A stretch of 64,000 nt of DNA. Origin: Sphingobacterium alkalisoli (lineage in GTDB: Bacteria; Bacteroidota; Bacteroidia; Sphingobacteriales; Sphingobacteriaceae). Numbering within the stretch: the first letter of the stretch is position 1; each line of letters starts with the position of its first letter. The stretch lies in the NCBI RefSeq assembly GCF_005049105.1, contig NZ_SUKA01000004.1, positions 434,001-498,000 of the forward strand. Reading direction: 5' to 3'. Below are positions 16,325 to 25,564 of this stretch, piece after piece. A program made the position numbers and the translations under genes. A model generated the notes under the pieces. The model was not told the DNA's origin and ran no database searches. It was given only the letters and a program-made list of their open reading frames with translations.

Positions 16325-19300
16325 CTAAAAATCCAGCAATAAGCCCACATTATAAACAGACTGTACGGGATAACCTAATCCACGTCCACCCATCTCTACG
16401 TCCCACATCTTGAATTTGCTCCACACCCAAAGATTAGAACCACTGAGATAGGCTCGTAATCTGTTGACACCAAAGCGAGCCATTTTTTCTGATGGTAGGT
16501 TATAGCCAATCTCCACGTTCTTCAAACGCAGGAAGGTTCCATTCCGCATCCACCAAGTGGACTGATATTGACTGTTTCCGAAGCGTAAGGTATTATTTTG
16601 CACAAATTGTGGACTTAATCTTGGCCATAACGCATAGGAATCCCTATTATCTTCAGACCAATGACTTTCAGCTACAACGTCTAACAAACCATTTTGGGCA
16701 GAACCATTAATTACAAAAGGAGCAATATTTTCTGCGTTAATAAAGAATGACGAGCGTGCTGATCCCTGAAAAAATAAACTTAAATCAAAATCCTTATAAC
16801 CAATAGTTCCACCAAAACCGTAGGTAATTTCAGGCGTAGTCGGATGACCAATAGCGACCATGTCGTTCAAGGTAATCTGCCCATCACCGTTCATATCCCG
16901 ATATTTGATATCTCCCCCCATGTACGTACCGAACTGCTGCGGCGAATTTGCTACTTCTACATCGTCGACAAATAGACGTTCTGCGATAAGCCCGAAAGTC
17001 TGCGCTACGGAGTGGCCGGTACGATACAAATAAGACATATTCTCTGGATATTCGAGTTCGTCTTTCTTCAAAATCTTGCTGGTAGCATATGTAAAGTTCC
17101 CTCGAATTGTTGTCCACCAATTCGGCGATAAGGTTTTGTTGAAGTTAACAGATGCATCCAGCCCCCGGCTTTCTGCTTCCGCGGTATTCGCTTGCGGAAT
17201 CCCCCCCATCAATCCCATTGTGGCACTCAGGAAAGAACGTTCTTCTAAGATATTATACCGTCTTTGATGGAAGGCGTCCATTATAATTTCAATCGATCGA
17301 TTAAATAATGACACATCCATTCCCAAATTGACTTGTCTCGATTTTTCCCAGGTAATACGCTCATTTGCATAACGCGATACAGAAATTCCTGGGCGTGAAT
17401 AAAAATTATTTTCTCCAAAAGTAGCACCAAAGCCTCCATCATTAAGGTTCACTTCAGACAGATAGAAAAACCGATCTTCCCGACGACCAATCTGATCATT
17501 ACCGACCCATCCAAATGTACCTCTTAGCTTTAAATCATTTACCGTGTTTAATAAGGGTTCAAAAAATTTCTCATTAGATATCCGATATGCTAAGCCAAAG
17601 GAAGGAAAGAATCCAAAACGGTAACCATTAGCGAATCGCTCTGTTCCATTATAACCAAAATTAAATTCCGCTAGATAACGATCATCATAGCCATACGTAA
17701 AACGCCCTGATAATCCTTGATTACGTTGTTCCAACGAGGACTGTACACTTCCCGCATTACCTGTTTGATAGCTGGAAAGAATCGTGATTAACATCCCTGA
17801 GACGTCATGCTTGTCTCCAAATCTCTTAGCATAATTTAATGCAGCTTCCATATACAGACGTGAATCCAAATTTTTACTCCCTTCAGAATAATTTAGGTAT
17901 TCCGACCCTGTCACACCAATAGAAGAAGCTCCCCCATCATTTAACACAGTCAAATCGATATTTCCTGATACCGGATTTAAATATGAGCTATAATAAAATG
18001 GATTGTATTGCCGAACCACGTTGAAATAAGAATACCGCTTTAAATATCCCATTGCGCGGGCAGAAAGCCCCTCTAGTAGAAATCCAAAATCTTGTTTTAT
18101 TTCTAACTGAGGTTGCAGGGTTGAGGTTTTATAGACTTCATATCCTCTTACCATCTCAGCATAAGGATTTGATAATAAAGTCGTACTTCCAGAACCGGTT
18201 ACAGCCCCCCCAAAAAGAGGATGCTCGGTATATGGCGAGAAAGAAGCTGGATAGACCGCGGGAAACATTACTGGATTAGACCATATTGCTCGCTCGAATA
18301 TATGTCTCCCCCCATGTATACGATTCCCGTTCTCATCATAGCTCCCAACCGGTCCCGTGTAATCATCAAATTGTCCATACATACGAACAGTCGCATCCGT
18401 AGTAGGCGTTAAATTAATATCTAAATTAGTACGTACAGAATAGTTTTTCAGTTTAATGTTGCTATTAAAGTTGTTTCTTCCATCTACCTTTAATACACCA
18501 TTGTCAATATTATACGTACCCGCAACATAGTAACGGGCTCTTTCACCACCGCCACTAGCACTTAGATTATAACCCTGATTAACTGTAAAGTCTTTAATTA
18601 ACATGTCAATCCAATTGTTATCTGGGTACAAGAGCGGATCTTCATTCATTGCTGTACGATCAATCTTAGTCTGCGAATAGGGAAGTATAGCTAGTGGGTT
18701 CCTCGTTAATGCAGCTTCATTTGCCAATGTCATATAGGTTACATTATCTGCAAATTTGAAGTTGCGCGTATTAGAAGACATTCTATTTTCTGCACGGAAA
18801 CTGAACTTGGTTTTACCTGCTGTACCAGACTTCGTTGTAACTAATATCACCCCATTAGCACCCCTGGCTCCATAAACCGCGGCAGCTGTTGCATCCTTCA
18901 ACACCGAAAATGCAGCAATATCATCTGCTTGCAAACGCGCTAAGTCATTCGTAGTCGATTCTGCCCCGTCTATTAATATAAGCGGATCAACTTTCCCTGC
19001 GCCAAATGATCCCAAACCACGAATAAAAAATTCGGCATTATCAGCTCCTGGTTCCCCACTTTGTTGATAAGCAATCATGCCAGAAATACGTCCAGCCATC
19101 ATTGTTGTTAAATTGGAGGTCGGTCCTTTTAACTCTTTAGGATTTACAGACGTAATTGAACTAACCAATGACGCTTTCTTTTGCGTACCAAATCCGACCA
19201 CGACGGCCTCATCTAATTCGTCGCCAACTTTATCATCAAGCTGTATATCGACAACATATACTCCAGCCCCATCCGGTTGATGATCCTGCAATCTTGCTTC

Positions 19301-19570
19301 TAAAGCCTCGTAAGCAATGTGCTTAAATGTAATAACGGCATTTCTTGGCACTTCGAATTCGTAGTGCCCTTTATCATTTGTAATGCCCAATGTTTTGCCA
19401 TCCTTGATCGCAACGGTAACGCCTGATATTGGTCCTTCACTTCCCGACACTATCCCTCCTACTCGGACTAAATCACCTTGTGCTAAAGCATTAATAGCCA
19501 TCAGCATAACACATACTGACATTAATAGCCGTTTACCTAAACATGTTTGTAGATTAAATATCACTTTCAT
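16325..19570 (-). CDS. susC: SusC/RagA-family TonB-dependent oligosaccharide transporter
   Basis: 1081 residues. The signal peptide ends at about residue 30 (AINALAQ). A carboxypeptidase-regulatory-like domain (about 36-115) is followed by a TonB-box-like segment DELDEAVVVGFG (about 117-128), a plug with the SusC signature SVLKDATAAAVYGARGANG near 225-243, and a 22-strand barrel ending in an aromatic LLLDF. It imports oligosaccharides across the outer membrane with SusD. The gene sits between the GH16 lipoprotein gene (80 bp upstream) and susD. The length is typical and nothing looks broken. Confidence 0.97.
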   Translation of the reverse strand: MKVIFNLQTCLGKRLLMSVCVMLMAINALAQGDLVRVGGIVSGSEGPISGVTVAIKDGKTLGITNDKGHYEFEVPRNAVITFKHIAYEALEARLQDHQPDGAGVYVVDIQLDDKVGDELDEAVVVGFGTQKKASLVSSITSVNPKELKGPTSNLTTMMAGRISGMIAYQQSGEPGADNAEFFIRGLGSFGAGKVDPLILIDGAESTTNDLARLQADDIAAFSVLKDATAAAVYGARGANGVILVTTKSGTAGKTKFSFRAENRMSSNTRNFKFADNVTYMTLANEAALTRNPLAILPYSQTKIDRTAMNEDPLLYPDNNWIDMLIKDFTVNQGYNLSASGGGERARYYVAGTYNIDNGVLKVDGRNNFNSNIKLKNYSVRTNLDINLTPTTDATVRMYGQFDDYTGPVGSYDENGNRIHGGRHIFERAIWSNPVMFPAVYPASFSPYTEHPLFGGAVTGSGSTTLLSNPYAEMVRGYEVYKTSTLQPQLEIKQDFGFLLEGLSARAMGYLKRYSYFNVVRQYNPFYYSSYLNPVSGNIDLTVLNDGGASSIGVTGSEYLNYSEGSKNLDSRLYMEAALNYAKRFGDKHDVSGMLITILSSYQTGNAGSVQSSLEQRNQGLSGRFTYGYDDRYLAEFNFGYNGTERFANGYRFGFFPSFGLAYRISNEKFFEPLLNTVNDLKLRGTFGWVGNDQIGRREDRFFYLSEVNLNDGGFGATFGENNFYSRPGISVSRYANERITWEKSRQVNLGMDVSLFNRSIEIIMDAFHQRRYNILEERSFLSATMGLMGGIPQANTAEAESRGLDASVNFNKTLSPNWWTTIRGNFTYATSKILKKDELEYPENMSYLYRTGHSVAQTFGLIAERLFVDDVEVANSPQQFGTYMGGDIKYRDMNGDGQITLNDMVAIGHPTTPEITYGFGGTIGYKDFDLSLFFQGSARSSFFINAENIAPFVINGSAQNGLLDVVAESHWSEDNRDSYALWPRLSPQFVQNNTLRFGNSQYQSTWWMRNGTFLRLKNVEIGYNLPSEKMARFGVNRLRAYLSGSNLWVWSKFKMWDVEMGGRGLGYPVQSVYNVGLLLDF

Positions 19571-19649
19571 ACTGGTTAATAAACATTTTTGGTTCTTTAA
19601 TAATTGTTTTCATAATTCATCCTTCTATTTACTTTTAAAATTCATTATA

Positions 19650-20789
19650 TTAAGGTATTACATCATAGGCTGCTAAATAGATATTTCTTGCTTGCATTTC
19701 CGTCGATTGAGGACCACTGGCGTGACCACCACTGGCTCCTTCCATCTGCATATTAATAATTAACCAAAAAGGCTTTCCTATAAAGTCGCCGGTGTGTGTA
19801 GCTTTCTTCTGCCCATCAATATAAAGTTCAGCTGCTACATGGGTTGCAGAGGTCTTATACATGATCAGCTTGTAATTATGCCACGAACCTGCATTTTCTA
19901 CCACGGTCTTCGTAGTCTGCCACGAGGTATTTTGCCAATTTGGACCGGTTACTGTATTTTGCCAGTTTGTATTATTCCCTTTAAATTCCATGATGTCTAT
20001 TTCTGGAGGCCAGGTCCATGCTCCAGAAATCCAGAATGCTGGCCAACTGCCCACCATCGTGGGTACTTGAAAATCGCCGCTTACGACCCAATATGGCTTT
20101 TCATCGTTTACCAATATTTGCTGCTTAGCATGTATAGCCCCCGAATGATAAAAAATGCGTAGCCAAGGATCGGCCGTACTGTATCCTTCCCAAACTTCCG
20201 TTCGATCTGCTCTTATCTTCAATACACCTGCACCATCCAAACTAACTTGATCTTCATACATACGTGCGGAGCCATTGTGGTCGGTGCCCCAAGGATAGAA
20301 CATTTTCCAATAGGTTTCAAACGTTTGTTGATTGAGAAAAGTAAGGGAATCTAAATATACGGTCGGCTTTGGGTAACTAACGGTCTCAAATGTTACCTGA
20401 TCGCCATAGAAGATGGTTCCACTTGTTTTTTCTGCAAATGGCCTTACGTAATAGGTCTTTCCTTCCAATAATTTATCCAATCCTACTTCAAACGAGCCGC
20501 TTCCCGTAGTGCTTACGGCGAGGGACATTTCGTCTGACTTTGTGGGATTCTCCTTTGTACTATAAACAACTCCGCGTGAGCGGATGTTCTTGTGACCAGC
20601 GACTACAGTAAATTTGAGACCGGCATCAAAATAACCTACGCGCTCAAGAGCGTCGAACGTAAAAGTGACAGCTTCCTCTTCTGGAGTCGGAACCTCATCT
20701 GTGGAGTCTTCTCCCATCGGGGCGCTACTTTTTCCACAGGCATACACCACCATACATGTTAGCAATAAGATATAAATTTTCATATGCAT
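19650..20789 (-). CDS. GH16 surface lipoprotein with FN3-like N-domain, candidate endo-beta-1,3-galactanase
   Basis: 379 residues. The lipobox is VVYAC. A fibronectin-III-like module (about 40-135, with RGVVYS and KTYYVRPFA) resembles those in the metallopeptidase lipoprotein of the same operon. The GH16 domain (about 140-379) has SWPAFWISGAWTWPPEIDIME, where EIDIME holds the nucleophile and acid/base Glu residues. It is the first gene of the PUL operon. A surface-anchored endo-acting GH16 placed before SusC fits the initial cut of a long polymer. Laminarinase is an alternative; the other PUL enzymes favour beta-1,3-galactan. Confidence 0.88.
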   Translation of the reverse strand: MHMKIYILLLTCMVVYACGKSSAPMGEDSTDEVPTPEEEAVTFTFDALERVGYFDAGLKFTVVAGHKNIRSRGVVYSTKENPTKSDEMSLAVSTTGSGSFEVGLDKLLEGKTYYVRPFAEKTSGTIFYGDQVTFETVSYPKPTVYLDSLTFLNQQTFETYWKMFYPWGTDHNGSARMYEDQVSLDGAGVLKIRADRTEVWEGYSTADPWLRIFYHSGAIHAKQQILVNDEKPYWVVSGDFQVPTMVGSWPAFWISGAWTWPPEIDIMEFKGNNTNWQNTVTGPNWQNTSWQTTKTVVENAGSWHNYKLIMYKTSATHVAAELYIDGQKKATHTGDFIGKPFWLIINMQMEGASGGHASGPQSTEMQARNIYLAAYDVIP

Positions 20790-21384
20790 ATTATTGACTT
20801 TTAATGGTCAAATGGAATATTCATGTGTGTTTGTGCTTTCGCAAACATGAACATTTCATAAAATACTTAATTGGTTTTACGATAAGATTACTAAATCACT
20901 TACCCGATCGAGCGGAAAATGCATTAATAAAATTTGTATACTACTCTATATATTTCCATAATCTGACATTATAATTTTCTTAATTCTTACCCGAACTTCT
21001 TTGGTTAGTTTTTATCACATCGAAACAACAGCGATTTATAGTTGACCATTTCGACTTTACAATTATAGGGACTAAAAGAAGTGAAATGGAGGGGGCAATT
21101 CACTAAAAAGAGGGGTAAAATTCATCTCATTGTAGATAATCATCGTCCTTGTCGTGGTTTTAACAGATTATTTCAATGTGATGCTAAAAATATGACGTAA
21201 TTATAAGTTAGCCGAAAATTAAAAAAAGATGGTATGCTAACCGTCGTTACTCTTTGTCAAAATAGTACTTATGTGCAAAGTCTGAAATTCAAGTAATATT
21301 AAAAATTGTTAAATAGACATTTGCAAAAAAGGTGAGTTAGTCTTATCTTTATTTGGAGTTTCAATTATAACGCCGCCCTCTATT
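20790..21384. other. 595-bp divergent regulatory region of the PUL
   Basis: No credible gene. It separates the minus-strand PUL operon from the plus-strand regulator and must hold both promoters. I see an imperfect inverted repeat with CCATTTC arms (21046-21059 and 21073-21089), a short GTGAA/TTCAC dyad just after it (21081-21103), and a motif at 20803-20822 that recurs before the acylphosphatase gene. No standard -33/-7 pair with correct spacing was found, as expected if the operon promoter depends on an activator. Confidence 0.6.
21046..21089. promoter_or_regulatory. inverted repeat, possible regulator site
   Basis: CCATTTCgACTTTA at 21046-21059 faces TAAAAGAAGTGAAATGG at 21073-21089, complementary over the CCATTTC core and partly beyond it. 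It is centred about 280 bp before the PUL operon start and about 320 bp before the regulator start. It could be a DNA-binding site for the AraC-type output domain or only a weak hairpin. Confidence 0.3.
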
Positions 21385-24300
21385 ATGAAATGTATAAAAT
21401 TTCTCATTGCTATATATGCGCTATGTACCTCTTTAAATTTGTATTCACAGACGAATACTGGATACCTCGGCATAGAGCATGGCTTTTCTAATAATTATGT
21501 AACCAAAATCTATCAGGATAAATATGGTTTCATGTGGTTTGGCACGTATGGAGGTCTTAATAGATTCGATGGTTATACCTTTAAGGTATATAAAAACCAG
21601 CCTCACAAACAAGAATCTTTACCTGATAACCGCATCACTGATATTATTGAAAATACGGAGGGAACCATCTGGGTAGCAACCAAAGTGGGGGCAGCACTCT
21701 TGGAAAAAGATGGTTTACACTTTAAACGACTTCAACTTAAAAAAGAAAGCGGGCAGTTAGAGCACATCGATTTTGCAATCAATCAATTCGCACGCTATCG
21801 CAATAAAGCGCTTTTCGCAGCAAGTGAACGTGCCGGACTTCTCAAGCTAAATACTTCGGAAGAAAATGGCATTCCCTTATCCTATACCATCCCGGCTTTA
21901 ATAGAAGGAGATAAGTCTTTGTCATACCATGTAAGTTCGCTCGCCGTACATAAAGATACACTATGGTTAATCATTCAGCATGTTGGTATATGTTATTATG
22001 ACGAAGCCGAGGGTATCGTCCGTGTGAAAGCTGCAGGTAATATTACAGCGTCTTCTATGGCTATTTCAGGCGATGGTGACATCTGGTTTGCTAATAACAA
22101 TCAAGACGTCAGTCGATACAATCCCAGATCGGATAGTTTCTCATTCTATACTATACATAAAGGGCTGTTAAATAACCGGATAGTGAACCTGTATTTCGGT
22201 AAAGATCAGAAAATATGGGCTTGTACGGATGGAGCTGGTATTACACGAATCGAACCCCATACAGGCAAAATGGATTATATAGCTCATCAAAAAGACCAAG
22301 ACGTTTTAACGAGTAATGCGGTCTTCGCCGTTTACGAAGATCACCAATCCCGAAAATGGATCGGAACGTTACGTGGAGGGATTAATATTCTTGATAGCAA
22401 TAAAGGCAAATTTCAACTTGTCCGGAGCAATTTACAAACAAAAAAAATAAACCCTAGTGACTTTACCCTCTCCTTTGCCGAAGGAAAAAATCAAGATATA
22501 TGGGTAGGAACGGATGGATCCGGGCTCATGAAATGGGACCGCCGTAGAAACAAATTCAGTGCCTATACGCTTTATTCTCCTTCAAATCCTGTATCGAACC
22601 CACTAAACAATGGTTTCGTTACTGGAATCGTATTAGACAGCGATGACGACATCTGGTTGAGCACATATGGTGATGGTATCATTAAATTAAACGAAAAAAC
22701 AGGTCAAACCTCCCGATATAGTTGTTTTTATCCCAACAGCACCTACCCCAACCAAGCGGTATGGCAACTTTACAAAGATAGCCGGAATAACATTTGGGCG
22801 TCTACACTTAATGGGGGATCGGTTTTTATGTTAGATCGTAAAAAAGACCAGTTCATTCCATTGGACGTCGATATATACGATGTAATTAGTATCTATGAAG
22901 AGGACGAACATACATTTTGGTTTGGAAGCTGGGCAGACCTGACAAGACTTGACCTATCGACAATGAAAACCAGCACGGTTTCGATTGGAAGCCCGATACG
23001 ATTTGTTCACAAAGGCGCAGGCAACACCTTATGGATCGGAACAGAAGGAGGAGGCCTTTTGAAATTTGACAAAGTGTCAAAAAAGTACATACGGTTTACG
23101 GACGCAGATGGATTAGCAAGCAATACGCTACTCAATCTATTGGAAGACGAAAAGGGTGATTTTTGGATCTCTACCTATAATGGCATATCTAAATTCGATC
23201 CGGTTCGACAAACCTTCCAAAACTTTTACGAATCAGATGGTCTACAGAGCAATCAGTTTAGCTATAATGCCGCACTCAAATTGAAAACTGGAGAAATGAT
23301 ATTTGGAGGCATCAGAGGATTTAACATCTTCCAACCTTCACAAATACAGCTCGATATTCAACCACCACGGATAGCAATTACCAATCTATTGATTAACAAC
23401 AATTCATTCCACCTTTTTGATGAAGAAAAAAAGACCGATCTATCAGCAATCCAGCACTTAACTATTCCCTATAACGAGGCTGTGCTCTCCGTCGGTTTTG
23501 CGGCATTAGAATATTCATTTCCAGACAAAATAAAGTATGCTTATTTTTTGGAAGGATGGGACAAAGACTGGAGCTATGTGGATAAACAACGTAATGCATA
23601 CTACTCTCACCTGAAAGAAGGGACATATACACTTCGCATTAAATCGACAGATGCAAGCGGGATCTGGAACGGCGAGGAGCGTACCATTAAAATTGAAGTA
23701 TTACCTCCATGGTGGCGTAGTTGGTGGGCATATACAGCATATGCGCTGTCGATAATTTTTGTTCTCATTATATATTTTGTCTACGTAAAGCGCCAGACAA
23801 AACTTAAATACAAAGTCAGATTAGCGAATCTGGAAATGGAAAAAGAACGCGAACTCAATGAAAAGAAACTTTCTTTTTTTACCCACATTGCACATGAATT
23901 CCGGACACCACTTACATTAATCGTAAATCCGATAAAAGAGATTTTGTATCGAGGAACAACAGTTACAGATGCGCATGCCGACAGCAGAGAGTTGACTAAT
24001 ATATACAATAACTCCAAGAGATTGCTCAGTCTAGTGGACAAACTCTTGCTTTTTCGAAAGGCTGAAAGCGATTTTGACACACTAAGACTGGTTAAAATAG
24101 ATCTCGTTAACTTATGCCATGAAGTATTTCTATGTTTTAAACAACACGCTGCTTCAAGACAAATCGACTATCAATTCTTATGTGACTTTGCGCATGGAGA
24201 AATCTTGGGAGACAGGGATAAACTAGAAATATGTCTATTTAACCTGATCAACAATGCTATCAAATTTACCCCTAGTGGGGGAAAGGTCACGATGTTAATA

Positions 24301-25506
24301 AAACAAACTGACGATAAAATAGCCATTCAAATCATAGATACGGGTTGCGGTATTCCCGATACGGTGGGAGATAGCATCTTTAAACTTTTCCATCGAGATT
24401 ATACAAGTAACAATGGAGGTAAAGAGGGATTCGGCATCGGTCTTTTTTTAGTGAAAAAGTTTGCTGAAACCCATCAAGGATCGATCTCCTTCGACAGTCG
24501 AAAAGACAAAGGAACCTGTTTCACACTTACGCTATTGAAAGGTGAAGCGCACTTTGCAGGCAACCTTATTTTTGAAGATGTCACGGAACACTCCGTGTTT
24601 CTAGACGAATTGATGAGCGAAGTGCAGCAAGATGAAGCGGACGTGAGACAGACAGACCTGGAACAGTTAGATGAAGCAAAAAAAGAACTCGATGATCTTG
24701 CTGAAATTGTCACAGACAAGCCCATTATGCTCGTTGTAGACGACAACCACGACATAAGGAAATACATAAAGAAGACATTCGAGAATGACTTTGAGGTCCA
24801 CGAGGCCGCAGACGGAGAAACAGCCCTCACGTGTTTAAGTAAAATTGAACCACAAATTGTCATCAGTGATGTGGTGATGGGAGCGCTGTCTGGCATCGAC
24901 CTTTGCGCTACCCTAAAAAAAGATCCTACGCTGAACCATATTCCGGTTATCTTACTTACCGCGAGTTCATCTCCGGAGATCAAACTCAAAGGATTGGAGG
25001 GAGGGGCGGATGATTACATCACAAAACCTTTTGATAAAGATATATTGGTCGCTCGGGTCACAAATCTTATTAAAAGTCGAAATAGATTACAAACATACTT
25101 CTACAATGAGATTACGTTGCAAGGTGATAACCATAAAGTCTCTGATGAGTACAAAGAGTTTCTTCAACGCGCAATTGCGATTGTAGAACAACACTTAGAC
25201 AACCCCGATTTCACTGTTAAAATGTTGGCAGAGCAGATCGGTATGAGCCATTCCAACCTATACAAACGCATTAAGTCAATTTCGGATAAATCCGCGAACG
25301 AGTTTATCCGTTATATACGGCTAAGAAAAGTTGCTCAACTACTTATAAACACGGATCATAACATCAATGAGGCAGCTTTCGCGGCAGGATTCAGTGATAT
25401 TAAATACTTCCGCCAACAGTTCTATAAATTATTTGGCCTCAGACCATCAGAATACAAACGCAAATACGGTACGTTGCGAAATCGACACAAATTAAACATG
25501 AAATAA
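21385..25506 (+). CDS. hybrid two-component system sensor/regulator of the PUL
   Basis: 1373 residues in one polypeptide. Order: signal peptide (to about 22, LYSQ); a periplasmic two-blade propeller sensor of Reg_prop repeats (W[IVF]GT..GG pattern recurring to about 660); Y_Y_Y domain (about 690-770); one membrane helix (about 775-800); histidine kinase with HEFRTPL (phospho-His near 837) and ATPase motifs NLINNAIKFTP, DTGCGIPD and GFGIGLFL; receiver (about 1112-1232) with LVVDDNHD, phospho-acceptor Asp in VISDVVMG and KPFDKD; AraC-type helix-turn-helix (about 1255-1368). It should bind a PUL-derived oligosaccharide and activate the divergent operon. The Pro usual after the receiver Asp loop is Gly here, a minor oddity. 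Confidence 0.95.
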   Translation: MKCIKFLIAIYALCTSLNLYSQTNTGYLGIEHGFSNNYVTKIYQDKYGFMWFGTYGGLNRFDGYTFKVYKNQPHKQESLPDNRITDIIENTEGTIWVATKVGAALLEKDGLHFKRLQLKKESGQLEHIDFAINQFARYRNKALFAASERAGLLKLNTSEENGIPLSYTIPALIEGDKSLSYHVSSLAVHKDTLWLIIQHVGICYYDEAEGIVRVKAAGNITASSMAISGDGDIWFANNNQDVSRYNPRSDSFSFYTIHKGLLNNRIVNLYFGKDQKIWACTDGAGITRIEPHTGKMDYIAHQKDQDVLTSNAVFAVYEDHQSRKWIGTLRGGINILDSNKGKFQLVRSNLQTKKINPSDFTLSFAEGKNQDIWVGTDGSGLMKWDRRRNKFSAYTLYSPSNPVSNPLNNGFVTGIVLDSDDDIWLSTYGDGIIKLNEKTGQTSRYSCFYPNSTYPNQAVWQLYKDSRNNIWASTLNGGSVFMLDRKKDQFIPLDVDIYDVISIYEEDEHTFWFGSWADLTRLDLSTMKTSTVSIGSPIRFVHKGAGNTLWIGTEGGGLLKFDKVSKKYIRFTDADGLASNTLLNLLEDEKGDFWISTYNGISKFDPVRQTFQNFYESDGLQSNQFSYNAALKLKTGEMIFGGIRGFNIFQPSQIQLDIQPPRIAITNLLINNNSFHLFDEEKKTDLSAIQHLTIPYNEAVLSVGFAALEYSFPDKIKYAYFLEGWDKDWSYVDKQRNAYYSHLKEGTYTLRIKSTDASGIWNGEERTIKIEVLPPWWRSWWAYTAYALSIIFVLIIYFVYVKRQTKLKYKVRLANLEMEKERELNEKKLSFFTHIAHEFRTPLTLIVNPIKEILYRGTTVTDAHADSRELTNIYNNSKRLLSLVDKLLLFRKAESDFDTLRLVKIDLVNLCHEVFLCFKQHAASRQIDYQFLCDFAHGEILGDRDKLEICLFNLINNAIKFTPSGGKVTMLIKQTDDKIAIQIIDTGCGIPDTVGDSIFKLFHRDYTSNNGGKEGFGIGLFLVKKFAETHQGSISFDSRKDKGTCFTLTLLKGEAHFAGNLIFEDVTEHSVFLDELMSEVQQDEADVRQTDLEQLDEAKKELDDLAEIVTDKPIMLVVDDNHDIRKYIKKTFENDFEVHEAADGETALTCLSKIEPQIVISDVVMGALSGIDLCATLKKDPTLNHIPVILLTASSSPEIKLKGLEGGADDYITKPFDKDILVARVTNLIKSRNRLQTYFYNEITLQGDNHKVSDEYKEFLQRAIAIVEQHLDNPDFTVKMLAEQIGMSHSNLYKRIKSISDKSANEFIRYIRLRKVAQLLINTDHNINEAAFAAGFSDIKYFRQQFYKLFGLRPSEYKRKYGTLRNRHKLNMK

Positions 25507-25564
25507 GCGAACTCGTAAGGATCACGGGAAGCAAATGAACGCCTTCCATCTAGAGGATGAGTAT

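Noticed and set aside
21320..21355. TTTG...TTTATTTG pair before the HTCS gene as a promoter
   Set aside because: Spacing is 24 nt and the -7 lacks the A of TAnnTTTG, so it does not meet the consensus.
24474..24989. 171-codon open frame on the minus strand inside the HTCS gene
   Set aside because: Ser-rich, low-complexity antisense shadow of the receiver/kinase coding region with no signal or family resemblance.
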